A stretch of DNA of 64,000 bases, from assembly GCA_051294375.1 (NCBI GenBank), contig CM119271.1:10791376-10855375 (forward strand). The letters run 5' to 3'. Each line of letters starts with the position of its first letter. Positions within the stretch are counted from its first letter, which is position 1. The notes under the pieces were generated by a model. It was not told the origin of the DNA. It saw nothing but the letters and a program-made list of their open reading frames with translations, and made no database searches. Positions 10,911-22,572 of this stretch are shown here, piece after piece. Position numbers and translations under genes: made by a program. The stretch comes from Paraspadella gotoi (Eukaryota > Chaetognatha).

Positions 10911-13900
10911 TTATTATTAGTGCTACAGTAACTGTTTAATTTAAGCCCTTGAAAGCGATTTACATGTGGTGGCGCAGCCACTGGTTAATTATTTGATCAC
11001 ATCTTGCATTTTTGGCAATGAAAATGATAATGGCGTTGACGACAATGATAACAGCGTTACTGAATGATTAATTAATTGATTGATTGATTGATTTAGGCAG
11101 ATACGGCTATAAAAAGATTCCGAGTTTTCACCTCCATCTCCGCCTCTCAAAAAGGGTTCCGTCAACGAGGACACCAAACATCAGATTTCTTTTAATTTGA
11201 ATGAAATGAAAAGAAATGAAACAGAAGCAAATTCTTTTTTATTTTTTTTCTCAGACAAGCTCGAAATTTTTAATCTCCTCATGAAATCATGGAAGCACAG
11301 TCAAATTAAGTCTACTACATAGATCTATCAATATTATCCGAGGTAAATTTCAATTTGGCAAACGGATTTGATATATATATATTGTAGCAGTAGTATTATT
11401 TTATATATATATATATATTCATTTAATCCAAATCTTTAGAGATTGGTAAGTTTTTGATTTTTCAACTAATTTTATTATCTCGCATGACTGGGCAAAGCCG
11501 TCTTGGAGAGATAAAGTGAAGGCCAGGCTTCTTTGTTGACGTTGTAGTCGTCGTCGTCGTCACGCTTTTTGCAATCGTTAATTAATTTGATTATTATTTA
11601 TTAATTCATTATTTAATTACCGATAATTATATAATTCAAGTTAATTAATTAATTATTAGGCAATTAATTAATTAATTTAATCTCAAATGTTTGTTTTAGG
11701 TCTTTTCATCACTAACCATGACAAAAGCAATGACGACGATGAGAATAATGCCAATAAAGATTGACTTGATTGATTGACTGATTAATTAATTTTAATTATT
11801 TGATAAGATAATAATGTATTAATTATTGATCTTATTAATACAATCCTTATGCAATTTACATTAATTAATATAAAAGAATAAAGAAGCATAATCAATAGTG
11901 AAACTAGTGTTTTTTTTTCCATTTATAACTCATTTCCACTCTACCGATTCCATCGAAACTTGACGGACTTGACGGACGACAAAGTGAATTATAGAGTCGG
12001 GATCTGCTGATAACAGAACCGACTAAAAAGTGAAGAATAACTTACTTGACCTGGATTTCGTGGCCGTTGCGGAGCAACGAGTAAACAATGTCAAGAAAAA
12101 GGCCCAATTAACGCGTTTCGATGGAAACGGAAACGTTACGTATATAAAAAAAATCAACATGACCCAATTTCACACGGCGGAAACGTTACGTTTATAAAAA
12201 AAAATCAACTTGACCGAGATCACGCCGCCGTTTGCGAGGCAACGGATAACCGATATAAACGAGAGTGACCTAATAATGCGTCTCGTTGGCGGGAAAACTG
12301 TCCAGCTTCTTTCTTTCTTTCTCTCTCTCTCTCTGTACGATCTCTTGCGTGATCATTCGTTTTTTTGAAAAATTCTGATTATTTTTTTATTTCCTTCTCT
12401 CGTCAAGTGAGATCCTAATCTTTTAAGATTTTTTTGACAATAATAGGACATGTTTCTGCTTTGGATACAAGCCTTCATCAGCGTTTGTATCCAAAGCCAA
12501 AAATTCGTTGAAAAATCAAAACTTTGCCAATCTCTAAACTTTACAAAACAACGAAAAAGAAGGATTATTACAACACAATCCAAATCTAAAAATTTTTGGT
12601 GAAATTAAATAGTAATTTTAACAGCGATTGAACAATTAATAATTTTTTTTATCAGATCATTAATTCATCTGAAAAGAGGAAACTAAAATTTCAAGATTAC
12701 ATTTGCGCATTAAATTTTGAGCTCATCTCAGCAGACGATTCCTCCTTCTCCCTGATGCTCCTCCAATGAAGCGGATTTTTGATTTTATTGGGATTTTTAT
12801 CCAAGTATTATAAGTGGCATATTATAGCCATCATAAAGTAAACATATTAATAAAATAAATAAATAAAATATGTGTTAAGCATAAACCTTAGACAAATATT
12901 TGCCATATGTTACATATCAATTTTAGTATGCACTATTAATACTATCAACGACAGCAACATCACGAACAGCCACAGCTCACGCGCAATGTGTGATGTGCAA
13001 ACTTTATTAAGCATCTGACCAATGTAATTGTTTGTTCATAAATAAATATCAATCTTTATTTATTTATAGTAATAGGTGGATTAAGAAAAACATTTAAATA
13101 GTGTCACTTTTTTGGTCTTTCTTTTTTGGTTTAGGAACTTTTTTAGGTCAGATAATTACAAAACAATTTATACTTGCTATCTGGTTGTTATATAATGCCC
13201 AGTATATTTATCAATAGGTTTTTGATTATTTAAATAAAAAATGAATTGAATTGCAAATGCTTAGCATTTTTAATTAGAAGTGCTGCTCGAAAAGACTGAA
13301 TGAAGGTAAAAGTGACCAAAATCCATGCAAAAAGTTGCTGGAAAGTTATTGGTTAATATTATCTTCTTTAGGAAAACAATACTAAAATAATTATCTTGTT
13401 AAAGTTATCAGCCCATTTTGCTAAAATATAACTTCTTGCTCTCCCCTGCTCGCTCCCGTTCACTCGTTTTTTTTCCTTGTTTTTCTTAGGGAAAAAATAC
13501 GGTAAAGGTTATTTTTAAACATTAAAAGATTCGGATGATTCTGACGTCATAACATCTTCTGTTCACTGTATGGTAGTGGAATCATACTGTAAACTCGAAA
13601 GTGCAGTCGTATTTATTTTTTCAAAATGTTTTTTCGATTTTCTATCCACCTGTCACAGTCTCGGTGCTCTAACTTCGGATAATGATTGTTAAGGGGACAA
13701 GGGTTTTTCCATGCAAACTATCACGAATTAACAGGACTTGTTCTCCTCCCCTTAACAATCCGAAGCAAGCCGGCATCCTGGTAAAGGCGACGGAGATGAT
13801 GGCGATGATGACGGTGAAGACGATGACTAGGAGTCTACGTCGTTCATAGAAATCGAGGAAGACTTTTTAAATGGAGATTTTTCGTTAAAATCTGACTACC

Positions 13901-14534
13901 AAACAATGAAAACGCTCCTGGGAAAAATTTAGGTAAAAAATAGATGTAAAAACACTCGATTCTAATCCTGTTGCATTTGAAGGGCTCGCTTTTTTTTTCT
14001 CCTGACAAATAAACCATCATTTCGACATCAAACCATCAGATTGAAATGGACTGGTCCGCTCGGAAAATATTTTGATGCAATTTTTATATATTGAAATAAA
14101 GGGATTTCTCAACTTCAATACAATGTCAACGCATTTAATATATGTTGTGATTTTACAATAAACTTCAAATTCAGGAATCCGATAGCCATATATCTGAAGG
14201 GCTGTCAAAATTTTTCTTTACATTTTATTTAGTTATGTTAATATGATACAACCATGGTAAAGTGAATTAGTCCATTTGGTGAAATTTTTATTTAAAGTAA
14301 AAGTAAAAGACGAGCTTACAATCAGAATTCTAAAAGTTTTTCAACCAGGAGTCATATTCGGGAAAAATATTCTATGGCGAAAGTCTTCCAAAGAAGGGTG
14401 GATTTTCCCAAAGATTTTGGTTAATATTTTCTATGTTTATGATCAGATTTTTTTAAAACTTAACAATAGCAATATTGCCATTCATTCTACATTGGCCGGT
14501 AAAAGAATATATTAAAAAAACCTCTGGCTTTTTT

Positions 14535-14970
14535 GTCAGAGCTTAGTCCTACGATGACGATCTTGCTGACGTCGGGTTCGTCTTTCCGCAGCTCGGACCC
14601 TGATGATTGTTGGCTCTCCACCGCCACAGCGACCAATGTCTGAAAGATGGAAGATCGAAGAATCGTAAATATGTATTAATTTAATTTTAAACGCGAGAGA
14701 TGATTATTTCGTTTCGGAAAAAGTCAGGTTATTTGAAGAAAAAACTAAACATGAATTTGCGCCGGCCAACGGTCCAATTGAGAAAGAGGATGTTCTGAGG
14801 ATGGCATTGTAATTGTTAGTTTCGGGTTCGGCTCTTTTCTTGATGGTGGCGCAGTCTAGAGTCCTCGGAAGGGAGCTCCGCGACTTGGCAGCGACGTCAT
14901 TCTTGCTGACACGGTATTGGACGAGAACTTAGTGATAATGCCGCGTCTATTCTTGCTTAAAGGGACCACG
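14535..14970 (-). pseudogene. Possible exon remnants, minus strand
   Basis: Two open minus-strand stretches look coding. One follows a TTTCAG at 14645-14640 and reads TLVAVAVESQQ then SGSELRKDEPDVSKIVIVGL before losing its frame. The other, around 14965-14700, contains KNDVAAKSRSSLPRTLDCAT and continues open to about 14700. The matching left-arm stretch (about 3200-3610) does not keep these frames. No family is recognised. They may be part of a gene whose sequence is too noisy here, or chance GC-rich frames. Confidence 0.22.
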
Positions 14971-16236
14971 TCTTTGCTTGTGTTAAACAAGTATGGCCCA
15001 GGATAGTCATAAGACTTACATATGTGAATCATGTACGCATAGTCTGTTTTGACAGGTCTTGAGTATCTATTAATGGGCATTTTTATATCTGAAGAGCATA
15101 GAAAGAGGAAAAAATCTTAAAAGCATAAGGATCGTCGCAATCGCATAAGAACAAGTTTGAGCAAACAATTCGGATCTGCCTATGATAATTAAAGTAGATG
15201 TAGAATGTATGTAATCCTGTCCCTTTAAAACCAAACATAAGAAAATAAAGGGAATGGGACCATGAGGATAAGGTTTAAGGTCAATTTATCCTCTTCCTCT
15301 TCCTACTCCTCCTCCTCCTCATTGATTGTTGATCTTCGATTCCTGAAGAATTCTTCAAGAGATCCGGAAGCCAGTACATCCGATAAGTAACGTGAGTCAT
15401 AGGATGGTCATTTTGAATGAATGGTCATTTTCTTAAAGTCACGTGGATAATGGATTTGGAGAAGGAAGAGAACATTTTTTAAGTTCACGTGAGTCATAGG
15501 ATGGTCATTTTGAAGTCGAATTGTCATTGATGGTCATATTCTTAAAGTCACGTGGATAATGGATCTTGGAGAAGGAAGAGAACATTCGTTTAAGTCACGC
15601 AGTCATAGGAATGGTCATTTTGAAAGTCGAATGGTCATTGATGATCACGTGGATCTTGGAGAAGGAAGAGAAGTCTTCAAGAATTGGCGTGAAGTCACGT
15701 GGTTAATGTGTGATCAGTAGGGTGGAGTAGAGGTGGTCGAGATAAAATGGGCGAACAAAATGAGATGAATCGATTTATGATTTATTGAAATCAGAAAAGC
15801 GAATGGAATCGAATTGGCGAATTGTACCAAGCGCCGTATAAAAATTTTATACAGCGAGAGAGAGAAAATTTGGTTTACATTTGTAAAGTAAACAATTCTA
15901 AAAATACTTCCAAATAAGGTAACGTTTTGCGACCGGCGTTTGAACAGAGGGAGCAAAATATTTCTTAGCGGGCATTGGAATTTTTAAAGAATTCGGCCGG
16001 CGATTTTATTTACTTTCTTACTAATAATAATAATCAGGATCTCCACTCGGCCACGCACCAAAGAAAGCAAATAAATGAGTATCAAAGTAAAGCAAATAAA
16101 ATTAAATTAAAAACGGCCACTTTCTAAAATAAAAGTACACATCACAGTAACTGCTTTTTGGCCAGTTAAAGCTAAATAATGCAAAAATACCAAAGTGAAA
16201 TTTAATAATAATTTAGCAAATTATACGGTAGCGTTG

Positions 16237-16655
16237 GTAAATCACACATGAAAATTCAAATTACGAAGTTCTGATTTATGAATCACGAAAGACATCCAGT
16301 TTGTGATGAAGTTGAAAGCACCCATGAACACAGTGAACAGCACAAAACGATGAGCACACATTTAGACTTTGAAAAGAGTGATGACGTAGCTTCATGACGC
16401 AGATCCTCTGTGGCGTAGGAGGCATAACCAGTGCTATTTCTCCAGTACACGTACAAGTGACTACTGGTGCATGTTGCCGCAAATGCAAACATGATTCACT
16501 GGTCTCAAACATCTCCCATCCCATCGCCGATCCACATGGTCTTTTTGGCGTCCAAAANNNNNNNNNNNNNNNNNNNNNNNNNGCCAAAACTTGCTCAAGA
16601 AACGTGACGCTGACGTGCCCATAGATGGACGAACTTTCACGCAAAAAATTTTGAT
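16237..16655 (-). pseudogene. Broken C-terminal exon of a possible membrane protein, spanning a gap
   Basis: On the minus strand, three stretches in different frames look coding: VSVTFLEQVL just before the gap, LYVYWRNSTGYASYATEDLR near 16430, and VLFTVFMGAFNFITNWMSF near 16310, the last followed by VIHKSELRNLNFHV and a stop near 16237. The final stretch is hydrophobic enough for a membrane segment. The frames are offset by small indels and a TGA. Sequence after the 25-N gap (GCCAAAACTTGCTC) repeats the end before it (GTCCAAAA), so the gap probably hides an overlap and VSVTFLEQVL would continue into DAKKTMWIGDG. The family is not recognised. It is either a pseudogene or a real exon in uncorrected sequence. 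Confidence 0.3.
16558..16582. other. Assembly gap, 25 N (likely overlap)
   Basis: Exactly 25 N. The left side ends GGCGTCCAAAA and the right side begins GCCAAAACTTGCTC. The outer end of the left arm reads, in reverse complement, GTCCAAAACTTGCTCC. The flanks therefore overlap and no sequence is probably missing. Confidence 0.95.
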
Positions 16656-17300
16656 GTGTTTTTCAAGTTGGCAGAGACTTTAACGAAGCAGGAGAAACGT
16701 TAGTCCAAAATTTCGCATATCCATCAGTGACAGCAAAGAAAAAAAACAAACTCTCTTGGTTTTTCCTTCTTATCTTTTGATTGACCAATCAGAGTGGAGG
16801 AAACCGACGGCAGGGAAACAAGATCACTCTTCGACTTAACTTTAAGAAACTAACAGGAAAATCCTTTTCTCTGCATAATCTTCATCATTTGTATGTCAAT
16901 TATCATCATCCCAACATGTTCTTAGGTCAACATAACTCCTTTTATTTCTTCCATATAACTTTGCTAACTTTCGTTGTACAAACTAATAATTATACAAAAA
17001 ATAAAATCATTCATTTTAATCTAAAAGTAAATCGCTTTATTTGAGAAGCAAAAGACGGATTTAACCCAAGACGGATTTATCCCAAGTTTTAATTGACGCC
17101 AACTCCCTTTCCGTCTGTAGAATTTTTTTTGGTTGGGTATTGAAAAAATCTATATCACTATCACTTTTCCATTTTATGACGTGATCAGCGTTGGTCCTTA
17201 ATTTTTTCAATTTTTCGTTTTGATGCTTAGTGAGGAAGCTTTAGACAAAAGTAGCCATTTGCGTATTTTCGTCCGACATCTGCGTTTGCATCGAAACTTT
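16600..17300. other. Intergenic, nothing recognised
   Basis: AT-rich DNA. The open frame at 16781-17044 (+) has no coding-like composition and no recognisable motif. The stretch ends in an interspersed repeat. Confidence 0.6.
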
Positions 17301-17580
17301 ATATCCAGCTACATCACACACTTTCCTACCCACACACAAAATTTCATTCCAATCTAACCATCCAATCACGAGTAATTGGAGTTATTTGCAAAGGGGGGAC
17401 GGACGGACAGACAGACAGACAGACAGACGGATATCATTTTTTTTGCATAATTTATCATAATTCGATGTTCTGACATGATATAAGTGAAAGCCCGACAAGA
17501 TTGAGGGGGCCGACGGACCGACAAAGTGAATTATAGAGTCGGAATCTGCTGATAAGCAGATCCGACTAAAAATCTTTACT
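17300..17580 (+). mobile_element. Hairpin-ended interspersed element, copy 1
   Basis: Shares a long stretch with 57850-58155: CACACTTTCCTACCCACACA, a variable (GGAC/GACA)n tract, TTTGCATAATTTATCATAAT, TTCTGACATGATATAAGTG and GTGAATTATAGAGTCGG. It ends in a near-perfect palindrome AGTCGGATCTGCTGATA...GATCCGACT followed by AAAA. A 3' terminal hairpin followed by CTAA is reminiscent of non-autonomous Helitrons, whose 3' ends carry a hairpin before CTRR. No transposase is seen and the 5' end is not defined. Confidence 0.6.
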
Positions 17581-17809
17581 CAGCATTCTCGCACTGATTG
17601 CCTCGCATTCCTTCACTTCACTTGACCAGAACTGGAGAAGAGGGGGAGAGAATCGCAATTGGGGTTTGGGTTAAAAGTTGAGTTGGGTGAGACGTGGTCA
17701 GAGGGAAAGACGGGGCCGCGGCAGATGAACCGAGACGGGTCAGAAGGTCTGACAGATAATAGTCGAGATGCGATCGATAAAGAATGGGTTAAGCTAAAGT
17801 CGAGAAAAA

Positions 17810-17935
17810 AAAAGCGAGAGAGAGAGAGAAAGAGAGAGAGAGAGACGAGGGGAGAGGGGGTGTGGGTGATCGTTGGACAGAGGGGAGTGAAAGTGATCTA
17901 TCTCTCTCTCTCTCTCTCTCTCTCTTCACACCGGG
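17810..17935. repeat. (GA)n and (TC)n microsatellites
   Basis: A GA-rich run at about 17815-17850 and a (TC)n run at about 17899-17925. The spanning open frame is a by-product of low complexity. Confidence 0.9.
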
Positions 17936-18042
17936 AACTAGTTAGAGAGAAGAGAGAAGAACTAGGAACTGAGGAAAGGAGAAAAAATATGATCCTGAGT
18001 CTGGGAGAAGGAGGATGATGAAATGAGATCTCGAATTTTCAT

Positions 18043-18165
18043 GACCAATCAGAGAGCTCGAGAAATTTTCCAAAGTTTCAGGACCAATCAGAGAGCTCGA
18101 GAATTTTCAAATTTTCACAGGAGCTCGAGGATAAAGTGACTTATTCTCTGGGCAAGTATAAAAGG
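18043..18165 (+). promoter_or_regulatory. Promoter-like module: two CCAAT boxes and a TATA box
   Basis: GACCAATCAGAGAGCTCGAG occurs twice (about 18043 and 18082), each with a CCAAT box, and a third degenerate GAGCTCGAGG follows. A TATAAAAGG lies at 18157-18165. Order and spacing fit a plus-strand RNA polymerase II core promoter starting near 18190. No plus-strand coding region is seen in the next 5 kb; the next gene, on the minus strand, ends at 18561. It may drive a non-coding transcript, belong to a repeat, or be chance. Confidence 0.4.
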
Positions 18166-18560
18166 AAGATTGGAAGGAGAGAAAAGTAGCAGAAAAATTT
18201 AAAATTTTTCAAAACAGTTACCTCACACACCTAATGTTTTTAATATAAATAATGAAAACAAAATAATAAGTTGGGTCAATTTCTCTTTAATATCAAAATT
18301 ATAAATCAAAAATCGTTCAACGACCATAAATGATTTCTTTAAGAACCAAATTTGTCGGTTAATTAATTTTTTCTCCATATTTTTTTAAAAAACAATATTT
18401 AACATTTGAAACTTTTCCAACAACCACAGAGGGCATCTATGTCTATGACTATGACTATGATAATCATGATAATCATCAGCATACGATAAAAAGTAGTTTT
18501 TGGCCAAAAAAAGTGATGTTTTTCCAGAAATTTAGGCCATTTGGATCACTGTGCGCTGAC

Positions 18561-19467
18561 TCACGCGACGACTTGTCCTCCGTCGACTGGAAGCGAAGTT
18601 CCCGTCAACATCCTAGACGCGTCGCTGAGGAGAAAAAGAATCGGACCCACGACGTCTTCGATTTCAGCGAATCTTCTCAAGGGGATCCTCGAGATGATCC
18701 TGGCGGACCGCTCCGGGTCGGACCGGGTCGCCTCCGTGAGGCGAGTGTTCACCGTCGTTGGGTTCACGCAGTTGACGCGAATTCCCTTGGGGCCTTTTGA
18801 GTTGACGGGGGGGAAAAAAAGGGGCTTTTTTTTAGCGGTGACATTTTTAATTTTTTTTAATAAAAGATTAATTAATATATTGTGGCGAATAAACAGGACG
18901 ATGCTCAGATGAGAGAGAGATGATGCGATGAGGTCGTGTGTTGCTGCTGCCACAATATGATTATTTTTTTTTACACTAGTATTAAATTATTGCATTTGGT
19001 TTATTTTTGCTTTTTATTTGTTTCTCCCTCGCTAACACTTTAGAACGTTATTTTTAAAAATTTATTATTTTAGATATTTAAGATTATAAAATTTTAAAAA
19101 TGTTGTCAGTTAAGACCGAGTTAATGAAAAAAGAGTAGAAAAGAAAGTAAAATGAGATGATACTCGTTTCTGAGTTATTTCAAAACTTTTAATTAATAAA
19201 CCGACCGACCGATTTACCAAGAACTGTCCTTTCTGAGTCACGTTTCGCCAAGAATAAAATAAAAATTGTTTAAATATTTAAAACAAAAAACCTAATTCGA
19301 CGGCCAAGGATCTAGTCGCTGCGTCCATCGCTCCCTTGGTGGCGCAATAAGTCATTGCAGGAGCTCCGCGCAACGCGGCGACGCTGGAAACGTTCACGAT
19401 GCTGCCCGAAATGTTGTCTTTGAGCATTCGATCGACGACCACCTGGAAGAAGTTGGAGAGAAGAGGA

Positions 19468-19522
<55 letters not shown>

Positions 19523-19700
19523 AGATAAATAGAAATGAATACATTGTTTCTGGACAGTCTCATGGGTCTTTTGTCTTAAAAGAGAGAGAGAGTGAGAGAT
19601 GAGAGAGAGAGAGAGGAGAGAAGAGAGGAGAGAGAGAGAAGAAAGAAATGATGATACACTTGTCTTTTTGTCTTAAGTCTTTAAAGAGAAGAGAGAGAGA

Positions 19701-19738
<38 letters not shown>

Positions 19739-19984
19739 AGAATTAGAAATAATTACACTTGATTCTGAACAGTCTCATGGGTCTTTTGTCTTAAAGGGAG
19801 AGAGAGAGAGAGAGAGAGATGAGAGAGAGAAATATAGAAATGATTACTACTTGTCTTTTTGTCTTTAAGTCTTAAAGAGGAGAGCAGAGAGAGAGAGAGG
19901 GAGAGAGAGAGAGGGAGATGAGAGAGGGATGAGATGAGAAAGAATAAGAAATGATTACACTTGTCTTTTTGGTCTTTAAGTCTT

Positions 19985-20027
<43 letters not shown>

Positions 20028-21738
20028 ATTTAACCTGAGTGACGCTCAGCATCGATTTAAAATTTGTATCGAAATAATGATCGACATTCTCCGAAGTTTC
20101 GTCGACGAGAGATCGTCTCTCTCCCGATCCCGCATTGTTGACGAGCAGATCGATGGGGAGACTCTTCTCGACGGCCTCGTGGGCGGCGTTCCAATCCGTC
20201 AGATCCACTCGGACGGTCTTCAGCTGCGGAGAAATGGGAATATAGTAAAATGTATTATAATTCAGTTATAAATAACATAATTTTGATACGCCATCGACCT
20301 TAATCGGGAACTAAGCTCAACTTAACATGACAAAACAGTTGTTAACTTTCTATGGTGTAAATTAAACGATATTTTTATTTGCTTAAATTAATGGTTGAGA
20401 AGGATTAAGAAGAACCGATCAGCCATTCTCAAATTGCTCAGTGGTCACCAATTAATTTCTCACCAAGTCTTTGCATCACTTCCCGTTAAAATTACGTAGG
20501 CGTTTTATTGTCAGTGAAAGCGAAAGCTTCAACTCACGACCCGATAGTCGTGAATTCTGAGCTTCCGGCCCATCACAACGCGTGACGATGCGGAGAGCCA
20601 ATTGGTTACAAGCGACGGGAATTCAAAGTAGAGAATTCTCTCAGACCCTTTGGGCACAGTGAGTGTAAGGAGCGTCACTTCCTCTTCTTTCGTTCAATAA
20701 TTGATCACCACTTCCTCACCAAATCCTCAACAACCAATAACCGATTCCTCAACAACCAATCACCACTTCCTAACTAAATCCTCACCAACCAATCTCCACT
20801 TTCTCACCAACCAATCACCAAATCCTCACCAATCAATCAACAAATCATTAACAACCAATCACCAATTCCACACCAATCAATTACCACTTTCTCACCAAAT
20901 CCTCACCAACCAACCAGCAAATCCTCACCAACCAATCACCAAATCCTCACCAAACAATCACCACTTCCTCACCAAATACTCAACCAATAACCAATTCTTC
21001 ACCAAATCCTCACCAATCAATCACCAATTCCTCACCAAATCCTCACCTACCAATCACCTCTCCTCACCAACTCCTCGCCAACCAATCACAAAATCCTCAC
21101 CAACCAATCACCAAATCCTCACCAACCAATCACCAAATCCTCACCAACCAATCACCAAATCCTCACCAACCAATCACCAAATCCTCACCAACCAATAACC
21201 ACTTCCTAACCAAATCCTCAGCAACCAATCACCACTTTCTCACCAACCAATCACCAAATCCTTACCAATCAATCAACAAATCCTTAACAACCAATCACCA
21301 ATTCCACACCAATCAATTACCACTTCCTCACCAAATCCTCACCAACCAATCACCACTTACTCACCAAATCCTCACCAACCAATCACCTCTCCTCCCCATC
21401 TCCTTGCCAACCAATCACAAAATCCTCACAAACCAATAACAAAATCCTCACCAACCAATCACCTCTTCTCCCCATCTCCTCACAAACCAATCCCAAAATC
21501 CTCACCAACCAATCACCAAATCCTCACCAACCAATCACCAAATCCTCACCAAATGCCCCTTCCCCTCTCTCTTCATCTCATCCTCCAAAGAATCCAGATC
21601 CTCTTGGGTCCTCGAGAGGGCGAAGACGAAGGCGCCGGCGCGGACGAGCTCTTGGACGCAACCCCGGCCGATTCCTTTTCCGGCGCCGGTGACGAGGCAG
21701 CGTTTGCCGGAAAAGTCAAAGGTCATCTTGGTCGACAT
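18561..21738 (-). CDS. DCXR: Dicarbonyl/L-xylulose reductase-like SDR (4 exons, 253 aa)
   Basis: Classical short-chain dehydrogenase/reductase, closest by eye to dicarbonyl/L-xylulose reductase, which uses NADPH to reduce L-xylulose and alpha-dicarbonyls in the cytosol. Exons (minus): 21738-21550, 20223-20035, 19442-19292, 18793-18561. Phases 0, 0 and 1 agree at every junction, with GT-AG ends. Features: Rossmann motif TGAGKGIG at about residues 17-24; [10 protein letters not shown] after the second strand; NNAG at 92-95; catalytic Ser145 (NVSS), Tyr158 and Lys162 (YCATK), the Ser-Tyr spacing of 13 matching the family; and a C-terminal [10 protein letters not shown]. Length is close to the usual 244 aa. 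The start at 21738 gives MSTKMTFDF; a second Met at residue 5 is possible. Introns 1 and 2 are built mostly of tandem repeats. Other SDRs with the same fold remain possible for substrate choice. Confidence 0.9.
19443..20034. repeat. Compound tandem repeat filling DCXR intron 2
   Basis: Five to six units of about 90-110 bp. In gene sense each consists of a (CT)n run followed by CTTTAAGACTTAAAGACAAA, then AAGTGTAATCATTTCT. Units differ in CT length and in a CCATGAGACTGTTCAGAA insertion. The array fills the intron from just after the donor (GTTAAATG) to the acceptor polypyrimidine tract, so the acceptor's pyrimidine tract may come from the repeat. Confidence 0.85.
20224..20699. other. Unique part of DCXR intron 1
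   Basis: Intron sequence between the acceptor of exon 2 and the tandem array. Mixed composition with no recognisable gene. A GC-richer stretch around 20520-20660 is open in no consistent frame. Confidence 0.6.
20700..21549. repeat. Minisatellite in DCXR intron 1, abutting the 5' splice site
   Basis: About 40 imperfect copies of a unit near 22 bp, in gene sense GTGAGGATTTGGTGATTGG plus TTG. The array starts exactly at the donor: exon 1 ends CATTTG and the intron begins GTGAGGATTTGGTGATTGG. The junction-like TTGGTGAGG therefore recurs in most units. The open frame at 20701-21198 (+) is the antisense translation of the repeat. Confidence 0.93.
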
Positions 21739-22389
21739 CGGTGACTCAAATGGCTTCCGGAAAATAAAAACGATATTATTAATTGTAACAGAATATTTGT
21801 GGTTTTTTTAATTTTCTACTATTTGTTTCGTAATGATTATGATTATGATTATCCTACAATTTAATTAATTCATACTCTTGAAGAATAGCCTGTAACTGTA
21901 AGAGAGAATTTGGCATAAATTTGGACCAATGACCATCTTAGCTTAACCTGTAACCAAAGCCAAAAGGCAAGAATACTTAAAACTTACATGAATTTTTCAC
22001 CCAATTTCACTCGAAAAACCGCCAACAGGATTCGTTTTAAATACTTTTTTTAGATAAAACAAAGTTTGTTTGTTTGATAACAACGATTTTTTAAAAGTTT
22101 TTGCTCGTTCAGATTTTTTTTTTACATTTAATCACGTTTAATCACGCTAGTTACTCCACAGAAATTTTCTTAGAAGATAACACTAATCTCTTTATCTCTC
22201 AATTTTAGTTTTATCTAATTTTCTAATTTCTTATCTTCTCATTCAGATCGTAAGAGCAAATATGAATATCTTTTTCTTGAAATAAAGGCAATAACAAGCG
22301 ATACTTTAGTAATTATGAATATATTTTTCTTGAAATGACGGAAATAGTCACAAGCGATGATTAACTTTAGTATTGATGATTATTATCTA

Positions 22390-22427
<38 letters not shown>

Positions 22428-22481
22428 TCTCTCTCTTTCAAAATTTAATGAAACTCTACCTCTTCGATCCGTCATCCTCAC

Positions 22482-22572
<91 letters not shown>

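Larger units (their letters stand above)
9348..16557. repeat. Right arm of giant inverted repeat
   Basis: Reverse-complement partner of 1332-9305, about 760 bases shorter. It reads as the cleaner copy: its GC-rich blocks keep longer open frames and its tandem units are more regular. It contains an (AT)n tract at about 11387-11420, an 18-bp array, a degraded hairpin-ended repeat at about 11940-12025 and an ATGAAGGC-type fold-back motif at 12440-12500. Two possible minus-strand exon remnants, listed separately, also lie in it. Near 12230-12500 it carries sequence that replaces about 300 bases of the left arm, so the arms are not merely copies with point errors. Confidence 0.9.

Noticed and set aside
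20701-21198. 165-codon open frame rich in NHQILTNQS
   Set aside because: Antisense translation of the DCXR intron 1 minisatellite.
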